Part shown: one piece after another, positions 43,443-53,200 of the stretch
Position numbering within the stretch: the stretch's first letter is position 1
Layout of the letters: the number at the start of each line of letters is the position of its first letter
From: Bog-950 sp044225825
GTDB lineage: Bacteria > Bacteroidota > Bacteroidia > Chitinophagales > LD1
NCBI GenBank assembly: GCA_044225825.1
Contig: JBGAIB010000006.1
Location: forward strand, 186,001 to 250,000
Length of the DNA: 64,000 bases
Direction: 5' to 3'
The notes under the pieces: model-generated
The model's database searches: none
Seen by the model: only the letters and a program-made list of their open reading frames with translations
What the model was told of the DNA's origin: nothing
Position numbers and translations under genes: made by a program

Positions 43443-46400
43443 TTAAAGGTTCTTCTTATTAAACAAATTCGGCTCTTCAAATAACTTCGGTTGCCGGTAA
43501 ACTGATTCAGGCTCTTTTACAACATTACTATCTTCATCGTCAGTTTTACTCTTCTTTGTATTTGTCTTCTTCTCCCACAACCCCGCCTTTACTTCCTCCT
43601 CATGAATTTTATGGTTTAGTTCCAACAGTCGTTTCAACACTTCTTTCCTGGCATCGGGGTGAATAGTAAAACGCCACCTATCATTCTCCGGCAGGTAATC
43701 TACTTCGTAGAAATCATGGCAGAGGGCAATATCACGCCACCCATATGCATCCAGCACCGCCTCATCCATTTGCACATGCAACTCCCGGAGTTTGAGGATG
43801 CCCTGTATGGCTTCGTTGAAGGAAATGGTATTGGGTGTATTTGAAAGATGCTTTTGCAGGGCGGCTACCTGTTTGTCTTTCTCATTTACAGCTTGTGCCG
43901 TGATTGCATTGCTGTGAAACAGATTATAGGTTTTGGTAAGCCCCAATTGCATTCTCAACATGAGTTGCCTGCGGTGTTCGTGGTAGGCTTCGCCAATATG
44001 TTCTATTCTGTGTTTTACTTCTTCAGAAATGCTGTCCAAAATTGGGAAAGTATCAATACAATCAACATTTACATACCGAATCCTGCTTTCTAAAGTGGAA
44101 GCATATTTCCAAGCCCAATGATCATGCAGAGATGACTGGAGAAAAGCATACTCCCAGTATTCACTTCGTATTACCACGGAGGTAGCAACATCGAATACTG
44201 GACCTACTTCAACAAAGGACTGGTTCACATATTTTGAAACACGACAGGAAATCAAAACACGGTTAACTTTATTCGCAGCTTTGTATAATGCCGGCCTTTT
44301 TTCGCAATGCTGCCACCACTTTTCTGGTAATGGATGCCTTAAAGCATATTCACCAATAATTGGATTTCCATCTTTATCTTCTTTCCATCTCTGTCGCTCA
44401 GGCTTAACCCTTTCCAAAAGTATTTTGTATGGAAGTTTATATGTAGCAGCTTTATCTTCTGGCCAGTCAAAGAAATTAATGACCCATCGACTTGGATTTT
44501 GCTCTGGATTGTTATTTAAATCATCACCATTTAAATATGGGAATATTACTGATCTATATTTTTCATCTTCGCTAAAGATCTCCTCCGCCTCGGTTGGTTC
44601 TAAAACAAACCCTTTACCAAGAATAATACTGCCTTGATAGCTTTTACCTTCGTTTGCGAACAATGGATATGGAGTACCCGTGTTTTCAGCCTCATCTAAA
44701 AATGGAGAAATCAAATCAGTAATCTTTCCGTTTAGATAAAGATTTCTATTCCAGTTACCTTTATAGATTGTTATCAAAGAAACTTCAACCGCTGCCAATC
44801 CTGGCCATTTCATACCCTTAACAGCATGGTTTAATACCGAACCGTTTGCAATAATTTTTTCAAGTCCAAATTCTCTTGCCTTTCCTTGGGCAACAGTATT
44901 TGTGGAAATCAATGATTGGAAGCCTTTGTATATTAGAATCGAATTAATTCTCAAAAAGAAATAAACTACCAAATCAACAGTAGCACCTTGAGTAAAATTG
45001 TAGCGTATCCATTCTAAGAACTCTTCTCCATAAGCTTCTTTTAATCTTCTGTCCCCCAAAAAAGGAGGATTACCTAATATGCAATCAAACCCACCTTCAT
45101 TAAAGACTTCCGGAAACTCAATAAACCAATGAAAGAAACGCTGCTCATGGGCAATGGCTGTTGCCTTCGCTACTTTTCTATCCTGCCAGCCTTTGTATCC
45201 GCTTAGTATCAGGCGGTAGTCGGCATCGGTCATCAGGTAGTCTTTATTGGCTTCGGTTTTAGGTATAAAAAACTGAGCTACCTGTGTATCGGCCATCGCC
45301 TTTAAAAAAGTGAAACCCTTGCCATCAATAAATTTTTGATATGCTTTCGCTTTGCGTTCAATTTCTTCCGGTGTGGTTTCAGGCAATTGGCTAAAGGTTT
45401 TGTATTCGGCCATGGCTTCCTGCACGGAGTTTTCGGTGCTTTTCTCAAACTCCGCTTTTAGCTGCAAGGCTTTGGCAGCTCTTTCCTTGCGTTCTTTTAC
45501 GTTTTTATCCCGCCATGTTTTTGCAATGTCTTTATCGTCACCGGGCAGGGTTTTAAAGGCTTCATCGGCTATGCCGTTTTCCAGTTCGCTGCGGTGTGCC
45601 AGGCCCACAATAGCATCGCCACATTTAATGTGGTGGTCTAAAAAGTTCAGCGGTTCTCCGGGGTTGTAGGCTTCTAGCCACAGGGCAATTTTACACAGCT
45701 CAACCGCCAATGGGTTCTTATCTACCCCATAAATGCAATTCCTAACCACATCTTTCATCGCCTTGCGTATGGCCACCGGGTTGGGTTGTTCTTCCTCGGT
45801 TTGTACACGGGCAATTTCCAACGATAACCTGCGGGCTGCACTCAACAAAATGTGGCCACTACCGCAGGCTACGTCTGCTATTTTTAAGTTGAGCAGCGAT
45901 TGCACGGTGGATTCCTTGGTTGCTTTCTTTTGCTGATAGGGGTTTATTCTATCCTCAATTAAATACTCCAGGGAGTGTTTAATGAGAGGTTGCACCAATT
46001 CTTCGGGTGTATAATGGCTGCCACTTTTGCCCCGTTCGTTGCTGGTGTCAAAACTGCAACTGTATTGGTCGCTGCCTTCAATCTTTTTTACCTCCAGTTT
46101 CAGTTCCAGTAAGCCCTCGTACACCGAGCCAAATTCTTCCACATCCAGGCCGCCATAATTCACGGCTATCAGCACCCCATTGTCGTTTTCAAAATAGCTA
46201 AGAGATTTGATGATGTTGAGCAAAACGGCATTGCTCAGGTAGCATTGGTGCAGGTCGTAACTATTACTTTCGATGGCATGGTAGCCAAATAAGTCGCCTT
46301 GCAGGGCCATGATGCCCAGCTTTTCGCCAATTTCCTTTTTCTCAAACAAAGAGAAGGTGCTGATTAAGCCCTGCCATACATCGTAATGGCGGCTTGCTTC

Positions 46401-47411
46401 GGGTGGCAATAATTTCTTAGCCAGTTTGCGTAAGCGGAGCAGGCTGTAATAGTTGAAATAGATTTGGTTGAAGCGTTTGGCTTCGGTTGTTTTATTATCG
46501 GCATACACCAGGTTGCGTTCTTCAATTACAAACAGAAATAGCAATCGGTAAATGATGCGTAATTGGTGGCGGTAATATTCATCAGTACTGAAGTTGCCGG
46601 ATGCAACGGCTTCTCTTAATGCGGTGTTGTTGGGGTGATTGATAAAGCCGTTGGCTAAACTCTTGATGGCTTCTTTTACAGCATCGCCCAGTTTGCTGCG
46701 AATGGTGCTGCCTGCTTCCAGCCCTTCCTGATGGTATTTTTCAATGATACTTTCTGCCCCGCCATCTATCTTTTTAGGCATGCGGCTGGCGTGCAATACC
46801 CGATAGAGAATCACGAAATCGGAATACAGATCCTCTTCCATCATCTTCTCCAGGTTAAACTCTACATAGCTTAACCGGGTAATGCGGCTGGCATCACGAA
46901 GCAAACGCAATTGGCGGCCATTGGTAACCATGCCGTACAGGTGCTCGCTGTAATTAAGGTATTCCTGCACCATTGCATGGGGCGAAACACGGAGTTGTTT
47001 GTTCTCCGGTCGTTTATCCAGCGATTCGTGGTAGCCCCCTACATACACAGGAAAGCCATCCAGGTTGCTATCCCGATACCCAATGGGAAATGATTTGCCA
47101 TTTAGTTCCTCAGATTGGCGGTTGAACGTGAGGTTATATCCCAGATTCGTCAATAGAGGAGAAATCCAAAAGTTACGGGTTTCCGTGGTTCCGGTTTCAC
47201 CTTCTTTCAGTCGGGCCAGCTTGCTTTTATAAATGGTCCATTGCCCTTTGGCTTCCTGCCAGGCCAGACTGATTTCATCCTTGAGTTTGGCATTGGTTAA
47301 ATCAGGATTAAAATCTTTACCCTGCTGAAACGTGGCCTGCTCACTGCGGATTTTAGCCAGCAGATCAGTGGATAGAATGGAACCTTGTATGTCTATGGAT
47401 GGGAAATTCAT
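43443..47411 (-). CDS. Large N6-adenine DNA methyltransferase (DrmMI/Eco57I-like)
   Basis: 1322 residues. An N-terminal region (to ~450) resembles the non-catalytic part of type IIG/PglX-like enzymes. SAM-binding motif I is ADVACGSGHILLSA (~residue 511-524), and catalytic motif IV is ILGNPPFLGD (NPPF at ~779). A long helical insertion lies between, and a target-recognition-type C-terminal half follows (KWWQHCEKRPALYKA...). The tail is Lys/Glu-rich (KKTNTKKSKTDDEDS). Such enzymes methylate adenine to mark self DNA. Class 1 DISARM carries an enzyme of this size (DrmMI). It lies 14 nt after the SNF2 helicase gene. Confidence 0.9.
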   Translation of the reverse strand: MNFPSIDIQGSILSTDLLAKIRSEQATFQQGKDFNPDLTNAKLKDEISLAWQEAKGQWTIYKSKLARLKEGETGTTETRNFWISPLLTNLGYNLTFNRQSEELNGKSFPIGYRDSNLDGFPVYVGGYHESLDKRPENKQLRVSPHAMVQEYLNYSEHLYGMVTNGRQLRLLRDASRITRLSYVEFNLEKMMEEDLYSDFVILYRVLHASRMPKKIDGGAESIIEKYHQEGLEAGSTIRSKLGDAVKEAIKSLANGFINHPNNTALREAVASGNFSTDEYYRHQLRIIYRLLFLFVIEERNLVYADNKTTEAKRFNQIYFNYYSLLRLRKLAKKLLPPEASRHYDVWQGLISTFSLFEKKEIGEKLGIMALQGDLFGYHAIESNSYDLHQCYLSNAVLLNIIKSLSYFENDNGVLIAVNYGGLDVEEFGSVYEGLLELKLEVKKIEGSDQYSCSFDTSNERGKSGSHYTPEELVQPLIKHSLEYLIEDRINPYQQKKATKESTVQSLLNLKIADVACGSGHILLSAARRLSLEIARVQTEEEQPNPVAIRKAMKDVVRNCIYGVDKNPLAVELCKIALWLEAYNPGEPLNFLDHHIKCGDAIVGLAHRSELENGIADEAFKTLPGDDKDIAKTWRDKNVKERKERAAKALQLKAEFEKSTENSVQEAMAEYKTFSQLPETTPEEIERKAKAYQKFIDGKGFTFLKAMADTQVAQFFIPKTEANKDYLMTDADYRLILSGYKGWQDRKVAKATAIAHEQRFFHWFIEFPEVFNEGGFDCILGNPPFLGDRRLKEAYGEEFLEWIRYNFTQGATVDLVVYFFLRINSILIYKGFQSLISTNTVAQGKAREFGLEKIIANGSVLNHAVKGMKWPGLAAVEVSLITIYKGNWNRNLYLNGKITDLISPFLDEAENTGTPYPLFANEGKSYQGSIILGKGFVLEPTEAEEIFSEDEKYRSVIFPYLNGDDLNNNPEQNPSRWVINFFDWPEDKAATYKLPYKILLERVKPERQRWKEDKDGNPIIGEYALRHPLPEKWWQHCEKRPALYKAANKVNRVLISCRVSKYVNQSFVEVGPVFDVATSVVIRSEYWEYAFLQSSLHDHWAWKYASTLESRIRYVNVDCIDTFPILDSISEEVKHRIEHIGEAYHEHRRQLMLRMQLGLTKTYNLFHSNAITAQAVNEKDKQVAALQKHLSNTPNTISFNEAIQGILKLRELHVQMDEAVLDAYGWRDIALCHDFYEVDYLPENDRWRFTIHPDARKEVLKRLLELNHKIHEEEVKAGLWEKKTNTKKSKTDDEDSNVVKEPESVYRQPKLFEEPNLFNKKNL

Positions 47412-47425
47412 ACTGCCTGCCTGGT

Positions 47426-50284
47426 TTAGATTTTAGGATTAGGAATTAAAACATAGACTCCTAAAATATCAGGAGGCAAAACAGGTGTTACCGCTTCAAA
47501 CCGTTTCGCACCGATGTACTTTGCAAAACGGGTATGGGCATTTACCAATTCATCAGAACGCATTTCTACCACCTTGATGAAATCGGGGTGCAGTTGCTTG
47601 AAATGCTCCAGTTCCTTTTCAAAAATGATTTCCTGCCGTTCGTTGCTGATGTCCAAGGCGTTTGAGGTGTTTAATAACTCTTTGCATCGGTCAATCTCCA
47701 ATGCATTGATGCCATCCGGTGTTTGCTCATAACCCCAAAGAAACATTTCTTCTGATACCATTTCGTGTTGTTTGCTTACTTCACGTATGACATTGCGAAC
47801 ACGGAATTGTATTAAAGTCGTTTGTGTGTTGACTGCATCTGTGCGGAATACAGAAGCCCGTGCTGCTTTATTTCCCTTCCTCTCTTTATCAAGAGAATTA
47901 GCAATAATGCGGTGGCACAACTGTTCTACAAAACGGTGATTACGGCCTATGTAACGGAACCCTTGTGGCGTAGGTGACTGGAACGAAATATGAATTTTAT
48001 CGCCCTGACCCAAAGCTGAAGCCATCCAATCGTCCATATTCATTTTTTTGAAGATGTAGCCACCTTCCACTTTTTCAAAACTTGCACCCAATAGTTTGGA
48101 TGCTGCAATAACAAAGGCTTCCAAAGTAGCCACATCGCCAATGGCTTCATCCACTTCATGCAAGTCTTTCTTAACTTCTTCAGGCATGATGCTTTCATGG
48201 GCAAAAATGGAACGGATTTTTTCCGCCTTTTCTCTTGCTGCTTCAATCTCGTTGGTAATCTCTGCATCCAATTCGTCCAACTCTGGACTTGCACCAAAAT
48301 CAAGTCGCATTTGTTTGGCGAAACGGTTTTGGGCTTTATCAGGATTTAAAAGCACTTCTTTCAAAACCTTGTCCATCACGGAACGATTATCATCTGCCAA
48401 TGCAATGCTTAGAATCTTCTCGATGATGATTTTTAGCACTACCACATCAATAGGATTGTCCTCACCAAAAAGCACTTTTACATCAATGGTATTTTGATGA
48501 TTTCCGTTTTTATCTATCCAGCCCGGCTGACCGTATCTGTCCACACGACCTTCTCTTTGCTCCAAGCGGTTGGGATTCCAGGGCAAATCGTAATGCAGGA
48601 TAGCGTTGAATTTATCCTGCAGGTTGATACCCTCACTCAAACAATCTGTAGCCACTAATACCCTTCGCTGGCTTTTGGCCATTTCATCAATTTTCTCCCT
48701 ACGTTCTTCATCACTCAACTCACTGGTGATGGCCCGAACATCCACATCTTTTGGCAGGTGTTCTTTCAGGATTTTAGCCACATAATGAGCAGTGGCAATA
48801 AAGCGGCAAAACACAATAGGGCTTTGGCCTTTGTTAATCCAAAGTTTTATTTGCTCTGTGCAGCGTTTTACTTTTTGATCTTTTTCAATACTGGTTAATT
48901 CAGCAGCCTTTTGAGCAAGGCGGTGCAAAACATTCCATTCAGAATCGGTAAGCCCGGCACGGTCAATAATTTCAACCTGCTCTGTATCGTTTTGTTCATC
49001 CCATTTCTCTACAATAGGATTTTCTCTTACCTCTTCTGCTGTCACTTCATCTTGCTCGGCAAGTCTGGATTTTCTTTTTTGCAGCATTTCAAAACCAGCA
49101 GCCGGGCTGCTCATCACACCCCGTAACAATGAAAGGGCAGCAAAGTATTTAATCCGTGCTTTGTTTTCAGTAACACCTTCGGTACTTATCCCTCTTGCAA
49201 ATTTTAATACATCCTGATAAAGTTTGTAATAATCTGATGATGCAGAGAGGGCATAGGGTAATTCTTCGGTAGTTCGTTTCGGAAAAGGGGTTTCTTCATC
49301 GAGCCATTTCTCAATATTTTTTCGCTTCCTTTGAATAAAGTGAGCTGCCACTTTCCGCTTTTCAGAAGTAGTTAAGTCTGAAAAATTATAAGTTTCAAAC
49401 TCGGGATTCACCAAGCCCAACAAAGATTTGAACTCGCCATCCTTTCCGCTATGAGGTGTTGCAGTTAATAAAACCAAATGCTGCTGTTCTCTTGATGCAA
49501 TTTTTTCTAAGAGTTCATAGCGTTGCTGGCTTTGGCTTTTCTTGTTAACATCAACATTCTTTGTGCAAGTGTGGGCTTCATCAACAATCACTAAATCGGG
49601 TACATCCTTTAAAAAAGCAGGCATCTTGGTAGAACCATTCTTTACATAGTCGATGGATACTACCTGATAAGGGTAATAGTTGAATACATTGAGGGTGTCA
49701 TCACCAACTATCTTTCTTTCCAACGCAGCTACAGTGCTCGACCGAATGATGACTGCATCAATATCTAATTTATCTGCCAGTTCCTTTTGCCATTGTTCGC
49801 ACAAGTGAGGAGGGCATAAAACTGAAAAAGATTTAATGCTGTCTCTTTCTAAAAGCTCCCGTAAAATCAGGATGGCTTCAATGGTTTTACCTATACCCAC
49901 ATCATCTGCTATTAGCAGCCTTGTTACCGGCTGCTTCAATGCCATAATCAAGGGAACTAACTGGTAAGAACGGGGACGGAAAGAGAGTTTTCCCATGCAC
50001 CTGAAAGGACCACTTACCTGGCGGAAAGAAAGTCGTGCAGCATCGTACAAAAGCTTCGCAGTAAGAAAGCTATCTAAATCGGTTTTGGCGGGTAGCTCAA
50101 AATGATCGTCTTCAATTTTGTCAAATGATTGCAGGACGGGTTCAAATACTGAAATCATTTCATCATCTGAGCCGCCCAAAGGTTTAAGCAAAATGACTTC
50201 ACTGTCAGAAGATGGTTGAACAACACATCGTCTGCCCCTGAACTTAACCAGTTTCCCCGGCTTTTTTAGTTTACTGTCTATCAT
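47426..50284 (-). CDS. SNF2-family helicase (DrmD-like)
   Basis: 952 residues. SF2/SNF2 core: Walker A LIADDVGIGKTIEA (~126), DEAH box VIVDEAHTCTKN (~232), LLTATPHSG (motif III), and a C-terminal helicase lobe with VFCRF, VRAITSELSDEERR, VLVATDCLSEGINLQ and QREGRVDRYGQ (motif VI). The C-terminal 300 residues match bacterial SNF2 proteins of restriction-like loci, with no nuclease motif. The DNA-translocating subunit of the DISARM-like locus; DrmD of class 1 DISARM has the same type. Spaced 5 nt from the upstream gene. Confidence 0.92.
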   Translation of the reverse strand: MIDSKLKKPGKLVKFRGRRCVVQPSSDSEVILLKPLGGSDDEMISVFEPVLQSFDKIEDDHFELPAKTDLDSFLTAKLLYDAARLSFRQVSGPFRCMGKLSFRPRSYQLVPLIMALKQPVTRLLIADDVGIGKTIEAILILRELLERDSIKSFSVLCPPHLCEQWQKELADKLDIDAVIIRSSTVAALERKIVGDDTLNVFNYYPYQVVSIDYVKNGSTKMPAFLKDVPDLVIVDEAHTCTKNVDVNKKSQSQQRYELLEKIASREQQHLVLLTATPHSGKDGEFKSLLGLVNPEFETYNFSDLTTSEKRKVAAHFIQRKRKNIEKWLDEETPFPKRTTEELPYALSASSDYYKLYQDVLKFARGISTEGVTENKARIKYFAALSLLRGVMSSPAAGFEMLQKRKSRLAEQDEVTAEEVRENPIVEKWDEQNDTEQVEIIDRAGLTDSEWNVLHRLAQKAAELTSIEKDQKVKRCTEQIKLWINKGQSPIVFCRFIATAHYVAKILKEHLPKDVDVRAITSELSDEERREKIDEMAKSQRRVLVATDCLSEGINLQDKFNAILHYDLPWNPNRLEQREGRVDRYGQPGWIDKNGNHQNTIDVKVLFGEDNPIDVVVLKIIIEKILSIALADDNRSVMDKVLKEVLLNPDKAQNRFAKQMRLDFGASPELDELDAEITNEIEAAREKAEKIRSIFAHESIMPEEVKKDLHEVDEAIGDVATLEAFVIAASKLLGASFEKVEGGYIFKKMNMDDWMASALGQGDKIHISFQSPTPQGFRYIGRNHRFVEQLCHRIIANSLDKERKGNKAARASVFRTDAVNTQTTLIQFRVRNVIREVSKQHEMVSEEMFLWGYEQTPDGINALEIDRCKELLNTSNALDISNERQEIIFEKELEHFKQLHPDFIKVVEMRSDELVNAHTRFAKYIGAKRFEAVTPVLPPDILGVYVLIPNPKI

Positions 50285-50289
50285 AGTGC

Positions 50290-53200
50290 TTAGCGTACTT
50301 TTCTAAAAATATCTTGCCTTCTTGTTACGAATGAAGAAACCTCTTCTGCAGTTTCATCCCAAACCAATACATCAAAACCCGCCAACTCAATTGTTTTTCT
50401 TTTTTTCTCATCATCTGCTTTTACTACTGATTTTTTGTGTATTCCACCATCCACAAAAATCAAAGCCTTCTCCTTTTCATACACGAAATCAGGCTGCACA
50501 TAAAACTGCTCCATATTGTGATTGGTGAAATCAGGCAAGCGGTAGCCATTATCATATAAATAATCCAGTAGAGCTTTCTCGCCTGGACTTCGATGATGGA
50601 GGCCTTTTTTCAATTCTTCATATTTCTCCTCGTATGTACCACCAATAGTATCATCAGGGTTTGAAGCGATCAATAACTCCAAAGCCTTTATGATTGAATG
50701 GCGGTCAATATGGCCATGATCCATTTGGTTGTAATAGGAAAGCAGATCATCGTAACTTGCCTTTGGTCTGGCCGGATACAAATCTTCTTTAGTAGCATAG
50801 TCGTAGCCACAGATCTTATATGCTTCCAGAAAAATATCACGCAACTTCACTGGGTTACGTGAAATATCTTTCAACACACCAATACTACCTTCAGCAGATT
50901 CATAAAGCATAATATTTTTATGCTCTCCGCCACCCATTAGCTTCGCATCAATTTCCACTGGTTCGATGTTGTATGTTTTTTCGATTGCTTTTTCCAATGC
51001 ATACTGCATGGTTATAACACCCTCTTCCGTTAAGCCCAATGACTTTACAGGCTGGATATATAACACATCAGAGGTATCATACGTGTAAAGCATAATGTTT
51101 TGAATAGGGTCTTCCGGATTGGGTTTCTCTAACTGTTTTTTTGTTTTGAAGAAACCCGTCTTAGTTCCAATATCGAAACCATCATCCCGACCTCTTCGCC
51201 ATTTTTTATTGAGGAGAATAAGTTTGGCAGCCGGGGCATAGAACAATTTCATTAATTCATCACCATCAACAGTAAGCTTAATCTTTGTTGCATCCTGCAA
51301 ACTATCCGCAGAGTTTAAGTACAATTCAGTAACATAACCCTCAGAAGTACGCACCTCTTCCATGCAGGAAATTCGTTCGGAATTTTCGGACTGGGCTTCT
51401 TCTAATTCCAACAAGTTCTGATGCAATTCAATATTGCTTGCTGTGAATTGTACACCTGTAATAGGGTCTTGATTCTTTCCTTTGCCCTCATCCTTGCCGA
51501 GGAATGCGTAATTGGTTTCCTTAGAAATTTTGATTTCCTGAAGATCCAACGAAACATCATTTGGTGTAATACGGTTTACCTTGTATTTGCCTCCGTTGTG
51601 ATAAATCAGATTATTGGGTCCAAATTCTTTTAATCCTATGAAGCGTGGCCTTGATATAGCTTCATTTCGGTCTTTACCACCTAGGAATACCCGGATAGGC
51701 AGTCGGGTAAAGTTGTAACCAGGCAGGAAACCCTCTGAGGCTAAGTACCTGAATGTATAGAACTCGGAAAGGGTTGAATTTTTGCTTTTATCCGACTGAT
51801 TCTCCAGAAGGCTTTTTCTATCCTTAGCCCGCATGTAGGAGATATTCGCCAGCTTTTTTATTTCCGGGTCTTTTACAATAGGACTTATATGCGTTTCGTG
51901 GGCTTCATTCATTTGACGTAAGGCATCTAAATACATTTTACGCCAACGAAGCAGGGCGTTTTCCAACTTATCAGGCACAGTTCTGATTTGTGTTTCTAAC
52001 CAAGTCTCATTGAACCATCTGATGCCTTTAAAATCTATGCTTGATACCACAGATAAGACCACTTTTTTGATAGCATCAAAGTTGGAGTCAATAACATCCT
52101 GATACTTTGCTTTTATATCCTTCTTGAGTTTGTAGGTTCCTCCTGCAATATCAATAAGGTCCACCAGAGAAGGCTTGAACTCCTCTGCATTCAGAAATGA
52201 AAGTACTGTTGCATTGATGTGAGATCGTATTAACTCCTCATTGGTTAAATCAATTCGTGGTGCTTGTACTACACCAGCAACCATTTTTACCGGGTTGGCA
52301 AAATAATGCTTATCGTGTGGGCTAACTTTAGAAGCATAGGTAAATACCAAAGCAGATTGCCCACTTCGTCCGGCACGACCACTACGTTGAGCATAGTTTG
52401 CTGGACTTGGAGGTACATTCCGCATGTGAACAATATTGAGGGAAGAAATATCAATACCCAACTCCATTGTAGGGGAGCAATACAAGGCACTTAATTCTAT
52501 TGCTTCATTAAATTTCTCTTCCCTGTCAATCTTTTCTTCGTTCTTAATCTGCCCTGTATGTTCAGCAGCGATATATGATTTGGGAAGTTTGGAAAAGTCT
52601 TCCTGGTAGAGTTTCTGAAAATAAAGATGCGGCTTAATCTTCACTTCATCATCAAGCGTAATTAATGAAGTCTTATCTGCGGTAACTGATACCAAATCTC
52701 CTTTCTTCCATAGCACTTTTGAAAGAATTAATTGATAGGCGTCCTTATCGCCCTTCTCTGCCTTGATATTCACCTTTTTCAGGTAATGTGCCTCCGCTAA
52801 TGCATCCAAAAGTGCGGTCATGAATAAACTGTAGTCATTACCTGATGGTGGCGTTATGCCCTCCTTTCTGAACTCGTGTTTGATATAACGAGCCAATCTG
52901 CTGGATGGACCTATACTTTGAATAAATGTTTCTCTTGTAGCCTTATCTGCACCCTGAACGGATAGGAAATTGGGAGCATCCAGCTTTTCGCCTTTGTCTA
53001 ATGACCAAAGTTTTTCTTTATTCAGTTGTTGATTTAACTCACTCTCAATACGTAATCTGTTTTCGTAACGCAGCATGTCATAATCCACAGCATACATATT
53101 TCTGAAGTAATTCAAAACTTGAAGAACAAACTCCTTTCTTTTTTCTGCAGGCCAATCCTTCAACAAGTCGATATTGCTCCAAAGTGTTTCATCAGCTACA

